Assembly (NCBI RefSeq): GCF_002355435.1
Contig: NZ_AP017313.1
Location: forward strand, 3,658,001-3,722,000
Direction of reading: 5' to 3'
Length of the DNA: 64,000 nt
Source of the DNA: Mucilaginibacter gotjawali
GTDB taxonomy: Bacteria > Bacteroidota > Bacteroidia > Sphingobacteriales > Sphingobacteriaceae
The position numbers were made by a program, and so were the translations under genes. This document shows, piece after piece, positions 59,661 through 64,000 of this stretch (position 1 is its first letter; every line of letters starts with the position of its first letter). Under the pieces are notes generated by a model that saw only the letters and a list, made by a program, of their open reading frames with translations, made no database searches and was not told the origin of the DNA.

Positions 59661-62066
59661 ATGAAAATAAATCCCTTGTTTTTGATTTTTTGGTTTACAT
59701 CAGTTGGCATTTCTGCGTATGCCCAAACAGATACCGCATTTCTAACCCAAGCCCATACCCTGCTCGAAAAGCAGTCGGCTGCCTTCCCTGTAGAAAAAGT
59801 TTACCTGCAAACCGATAAAAGCAATTATGATGTATTCGATACTGTTTGGTACAAAGCCTACACGGTTATAGGCCGACAACACCAATTGTCGGCGTTTAGC
59901 GGGGTGCTATATACAGAACTGATCAATGTTAAAGATTCGGTGGTTTCCCGGCAGATCCTGCATTTAATATCCGGCGCGGCCTGGGGCGATGTAGTATTAA
60001 CCGGGTCCATTAAACAGGGCGACTACCGGCTCCGCGCCTATACCAACTGGATGCGCAATGCAGGTCCTGACTATTTTTTTATAAAGAAGATCCATATCGG
60101 CGGCTATGATGCCCCGCCGGTTGTTAAACAAATCGTTCAGCCCGGTCCTGATGTTCAGTTCTTCCCCGAAGGCGGCGAACTGGTCAACGGCCTGCGCTGC
60201 AAGGTAGCGGTCAAATCCATTGCCACAAACGGCCTGGGGCGGGATATTAACGGAACGATTGTAGATAATGAAGGCAATGTGATCGTTGATTTCGGCACGC
60301 AGCACCTGGGTATGGGCGTTTTTGCCTTTACCCCGCAAAGCGGCAAAACCTATTTGGCAAGGATAAAAACAGGAATCGGCGAAACTGCTTTTGAGGTTGA
60401 CCTCCCCAAAGCAAAGGCAGCAGGTTTTACCCTCGGTATCAATAACAGCCGGCCCGACAGTATTTTTTTAAAAGTAGCCGCCAACGAAGCTTTGTTTCAG
60501 CAAAAACAGCACAGTGTTTTTTATGTGATCGCCCAATCGGGTGGTAAGATCTACTATACCGCTCAAAGCACGCTGGAGGACCAGGTTTTTACCGCCGCTA
60601 TTGATAAAAAACGTTTCCCGACAGGCATTGTGCAGTTTACCCTGTTTGCCGGCGATGGCGAGCCTTTAAACGAACGCTCCGCATTTATTGAAAATAACGA
60701 TACCCTGCAGCTTAAACTCAATAACCCGTTTAAAACTTTTGCGCCCGGGCAAAAAGTGACGCTTAACCTGGATGTGAAAAACCCGGCCGGCCAGCCGGTA
60801 ATGGGGGCCTTTTCGGCAGCGGTAACCAATGAAAGTATGTTGCTGGGCGATGAGGCATCAGATCTCGAGATCTTCAGCAGCCTGTTGCTCACTTCAGAGT
60901 TAAAAGGTTATGTAGAAAAGCCCGGCTATTATTTCACCAATACCAATGACCAAACCCGCGCCGACCTAGATGTATTGCTGCTAACCCAGGGTTACCAGCG
61001 TTTTGAATGGAAACAGATATGGAGCAATACCCCTGCGCAGATTGCTTATCAACCCGAAACGACGCTCGACCTTGCCGGCAGCATCAAAACCTATGCGGGC
61101 AAGCCCGTACCTTATGCCAAAATCTCACTCATCGCCGCAAAAGATAATTTTATAACGGATACCATTACCAATGCGGAGGGCAATTTCATTTTTAAAAACC
61201 CAGAATTGCCCGATTCAGCCAGAGTGCTGCTGAGCGCTAAAAAGACCACCAACAACAATAATGTAAACATCAGTATCAACAAGCCGGGGTACGCGCCGGT
61301 GATAAAGGAAAAGCAGGCCACCTACATTAATACAATAACTGTTGAACTTCCTGCGGCAATAAAGCCTGATAGTATTCAAAAACGTCAGCAGCAAATCGCT
61401 GATCTCCGCAGCAGGCGGATGCTGAAAGAAGTAACCATTAAAGGTCATAAAGTATTTAAACGTGAAAAGCCGGATATGAGCACCTCTGCTAATTTGAACG
61501 GGCCAGGCAATGCTGACAAGGTAATTATGGGGGACGACTTAATGGATTTCCCCTATCTTTCACAGAGCCTGGTTGGCCAATATAACGGTATAGGGGAAAT
61601 GGCCTTAATCGTAGATGGAAATATTGTGCCGGCTATGAATATAGATGATTTGAATCCGAAAAATATTTACAGTATCGAAGTCCTGGCAAGTCGTCATTTG
61701 AAAGGAATTTATGGGGACGGCTATATTAATAAACATGGGGCTTTAGTGATCACCACCAGGAAAGGCGGTGATAAAAGTTATTTAAAAATGCCGCCGGCGC
61801 CTGGTACGTTAAGATATATTTATAACGGCTTTTACAAAGCGCACGAATTTTACTCCCCTAAATATGACAGCCCGCAAAGCAAGGCCCTGGCAACTGACTT
61901 GCGCGGCACCATTTTCTGGAGCCCCAATATCATTACCGGTAATGATGGTAAAACCACCCTAAATTATTATAACGGGGGCACTAAGGGCACTTACCGGGTG
62001 GTGATAGAAGGTATAAATGATGACGGCAATTTGGGGAGGCTGGTTTACCGGTATAAAGTGGAGTAG
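59661..62066 (+). CDS. Secreted MG2-like/TonB-plug-like protein, paralogue 2
   Basis: 801 residues with signal peptide (ends SAYAQ). The MG2-like front reads EKVYLQTDKSNYDVFDTVWYKAYTV and DYRLRAYTNWMRN. Further beta domains follow (GTIVDNEGNVIVDFGTQHLGMG, FPTGIVQFTLFAGDGEPLNER). LLLTQGYQRFEW and a carboxypeptidase-regulatory-like unit (GSIKTYAGKPVPYAKISL) precede the plug-like end (IDDLNPKNIYSIEVL, GDGYINKHGALVITTRKGG). The gene is intact and lies just upstream of a near-duplicate. It may receive or process peptides at the envelope; no experimental function is known to me. It lies 155 bases after the Cys-rich peptide gene. Confidence 0.82.
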   Translation: MKINPLFLIFWFTSVGISAYAQTDTAFLTQAHTLLEKQSAAFPVEKVYLQTDKSNYDVFDTVWYKAYTVIGRQHQLSAFSGVLYTELINVKDSVVSRQILHLISGAAWGDVVLTGSIKQGDYRLRAYTNWMRNAGPDYFFIKKIHIGGYDAPPVVKQIVQPGPDVQFFPEGGELVNGLRCKVAVKSIATNGLGRDINGTIVDNEGNVIVDFGTQHLGMGVFAFTPQSGKTYLARIKTGIGETAFEVDLPKAKAAGFTLGINNSRPDSIFLKVAANEALFQQKQHSVFYVIAQSGGKIYYTAQSTLEDQVFTAAIDKKRFPTGIVQFTLFAGDGEPLNERSAFIENNDTLQLKLNNPFKTFAPGQKVTLNLDVKNPAGQPVMGAFSAAVTNESMLLGDEASDLEIFSSLLLTSELKGYVEKPGYYFTNTNDQTRADLDVLLLTQGYQRFEWKQIWSNTPAQIAYQPETTLDLAGSIKTYAGKPVPYAKISLIAAKDNFITDTITNAEGNFIFKNPELPDSARVLLSAKKTTNNNNVNISINKPGYAPVIKEKQATYINTITVELPAAIKPDSIQKRQQQIADLRSRRMLKEVTIKGHKVFKREKPDMSTSANLNGPGNADKVIMGDDLMDFPYLSQSLVGQYNGIGEMALIVDGNIVPAMNIDDLNPKNIYSIEVLASRHLKGIYGDGYINKHGALVITTRKGGDKSYLKMPPAPGTLRYIYNGFYKAHEFYSPKYDSPQSKALATDLRGTIFWSPNIITGNDGKTTLNYYNGGTKGTYRVVIEGINDDGNLGRLVYRYKVE

Positions 62067-62096
62067 TGGGACATTATGAATAATTTTAAATAAAAT

Positions 62097-64000
62097 ATGC
62101 CTTATAAAACTTATATAATACTTGCTGTGATCATAAGGCTTTGCTTATTGAATTACCAAACCTATGCCCAAACCGATACCTCCTTTTTAACCCAAGCCCA
62201 TACCCTGCTCGAAAAGCAGTCGGCTGCCTTCCCTGTAGAAAAAGTTTACCTGCAAACCGATAAAAGCAATTATGATCTATTTGATACTGTTTGGTACAAA
62301 GCCTACACGGTTATAGGGAAAAATCACCAGCTATCGGCTTTAAGTGGAGTATTGTATACCGAACTGATCAATGTCAAAGATTCGGTGGTTTCCCGGCAGA
62401 TCCTGCACTTAATATCCGGCGCAGCCTGGGGCGATGTAGTTTTAACCGGGTCCATTAAACAGGGCGACTACCGCCTCCGCGCCTATACCAACTGGATGCG
62501 CAATGCAGGGCCCGAATATTTTTTTTAAAGAAAATCCATATCGGCGGTTATGATGCCCCGCCGGTTGTTAAACAAATCGCATTGGCCAACCCCGATGTGC
62601 AGTTCTTCCCCGAAGGCGGCGAACTGGTCAACGGCCTGCGCGGCAAGGTAGCGGTCAAATCCATCGCGCCAAACGGCATGGGGCGGGATATTAACGGAAC
62701 GATTGTAGATAATGAAGGCAACGTCATTGTTGATTTTGCTACGCAGCACCTCGGTATGGGGGCATTCGCCTTTACCCCGCAAAGCGGCAAAACCTATTTG
62801 GCAAGGATAAAAACAGGCATCGGCGAAACTGCTTTTGAGGTTGACCTCCCCAAAGCAAAGGCAGCAGGTTTTACAATGGGCATCAATAACAGCCGGCCCG
62901 ACAGCATTTTTTTGAAGGTAGCCGCCAACGAAGCTTTGTTTCAGCAAAAACAGCACAGCGCATTTTATGTGATCGCCCAATCGGGTGGTAATATCTACTA
63001 TACCGCTCAAAGCACGCTGGAGGACCAGGTTTTTACCGCCGCAATTGATAAAAAACGTTTCCCGACAGGCATTGTGCAGTTTACCCTGTTTGCCGGCGAT
63101 GGTGAGCCTTTAAACGAACGCTCGGCTTTTATTGAAAATAACGATACCCTGCAGCTTAAAATCGATAACCCGGTTAAAACTTTTGCGCCCGGGCAAAAAG
63201 TAACACTTAACCTGGATGTGAAAAACCCGGCCGGCCAGCCGGTAATGGGCGCCTTTTCGGCAGCGGTAACCAATGAAAGCATGTTGCTGGGCGATGAGGC
63301 ATCAGATCTCGAGATCTTCAGCAGCCTGTTGCTCACTTCAGATTTAAAAGGTTATGTAGAAAAGCCCGGCTATTATTTCACCAATACCAATGACCAAACC
63401 CGCGCCGACCTGGATGTATTGCTGCTAACCCAGGGTTACCAGCGTTTTGAATGGAAACCGATATGGAGCAATACCCCTGCGCAGATTGCTTATCAACCCG
63501 AAACGACGCTTGACCTGGCCGGCAGCATCAAAACCTATGCGGGCAAGCCCGTACCTTATGCCAAAATCTCACTCATCGCCGCAAAAGATAATTATATAAC
63601 GGACACCGTTACGAATGCGGAGGGCAATTTCATTTTTAAAAATCCAGAATTGCCCGATTCAGCCAGAGTGCTGCTGAGCGCTAAAAAGACCAACAACAAC
63701 AATAATGTAAACATCAGTATCAACAAGCCGGGGTACGCGCCGGTGATAAAGGAAAAGCAGGCGATCTACATTAATACAATAACTGCTGAACTACCTGCAA
63801 TGGTAAAGCCGGACAGTATTCAAAAACGCCGGCAGCAAATTGCTGATCTCCGCAGCCGGCGCATGCTGAAAGAGGTAACTGTTAAAGGTCATACGGTTTT
63901 TAAACGAGTTGAACCTGATCTTTCTAACTCAACCAACCTGAACGGCGCTGGACATGCCGACCAAATCATTATGTCGGAAGACTTGATTGGCTGTGTCAAA
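62097..64000 (+). CDS. Secreted MG2-like/TonB-plug-like protein, paralogue 3 (apparent -1 frameshift, partial)
   Basis: Near-duplicate of paralogue 2, 30 bases downstream, and it runs off the window. The first frame gives 143 residues to GPEYFF-stop. The next frame continues KKIHIGGYDAPPVVKQIALANPDVQF to the window edge. The coding strand has a T8 run where a T9 (YFFLKKIH) or paralogue 2's T7-ATA would keep the frame, so one base is missing around 62518-62526. Most of the rest is very close to paralogue 2, but the end (SNSTNLNGAGHADQ) diverges. Confidence 0.75.

Overview
The window looks like a chromosomal segment of a Bacteroidota soil or plant-associated bacterium, most likely Sphingobacteriaceae and close to Mucilaginibacter or Pedobacter. 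This is inferred from several Bacteroidota-typical families (DUF4290, DUF6934, head-GIN/DUF2807, the short AMP nucleosidase, DUF6443-type RHS proteins, GH127), from a TTTG-N19-TATATTTG promoter upstream of the DUF4290 gene, and from many short intergenic repeats. I found no rRNA, tRNA or CRISPR array.

Layout. 1-1018: tail of an unknown gene and a DoxX-like membrane protein. 1357-3726: secreted GH127 glycosidase. 4508-13547 (minus): a polymorphic-toxin-like locus with a fibre-like protein, a long RHS protein, a DUF6443/RHS-core protein ending in a putative M15-type peptidase domain, and a small lipoprotein that could be its immunity protein. 14467-19263: UvrD/PcrA helicase, an XRE regulator, a small unknown and a TPR protein with a kinase-like histidine but no ATPase domain. 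19804-20358: a secreted protein made of thirteen 11-residue repeats. 20614-27477: M20 dipeptidase facing a dipeptide epimerase, DUF4290, MurA and a GT39-like membrane glycosyltransferase. 27602-30542: a VapC-type toxin-antitoxin pair, cystathionine beta-synthase-like enzyme, and a DUF6934 gene coupled to a 50-residue gene. 30590-35616: AMP nucleosidase, ClpX, ClpP and trigger factor. 35852-49280: DUF1801, dihaem cytochrome c, three head-GIN proteins, a lipoprotein, an AAA ATPase, a large six-hairpin glycosidase, RecQ and a RelE/ParE-type module, separated by repeat-rich intergenic DNA. 49361-52594: secreted WD40/amidohydrolase protein.

53064-64000 is the most unusual stretch. It holds three large secreted paralogues with an MG2-like front and a TonB-plug-like end, an IS element, a remnant of a Cys-rich peptide gene, a membrane protein combining a degenerate C39-like domain with VKOR and thioredoxin domains, and a 66-residue double-glycine-leader peptide with six core cysteines. 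Three copies of a roughly 67-bp upstream motif link parts of this locus. I infer a secreted, disulfide-bonded peptide system with its own oxidative folding enzyme. No dedicated exporter is visible in the window.

Caution. Six genes (DUF6443/RHS, one GIN protein, RecQ, the RelE-type toxin and two MG2-like proteins) are each interrupted by an apparent shortfall of exactly one base, mostly in homopolymers. This looks more like uncorrected assembly deletions than six independent mutations, and those genes are annotated here as full-length with the shift noted.
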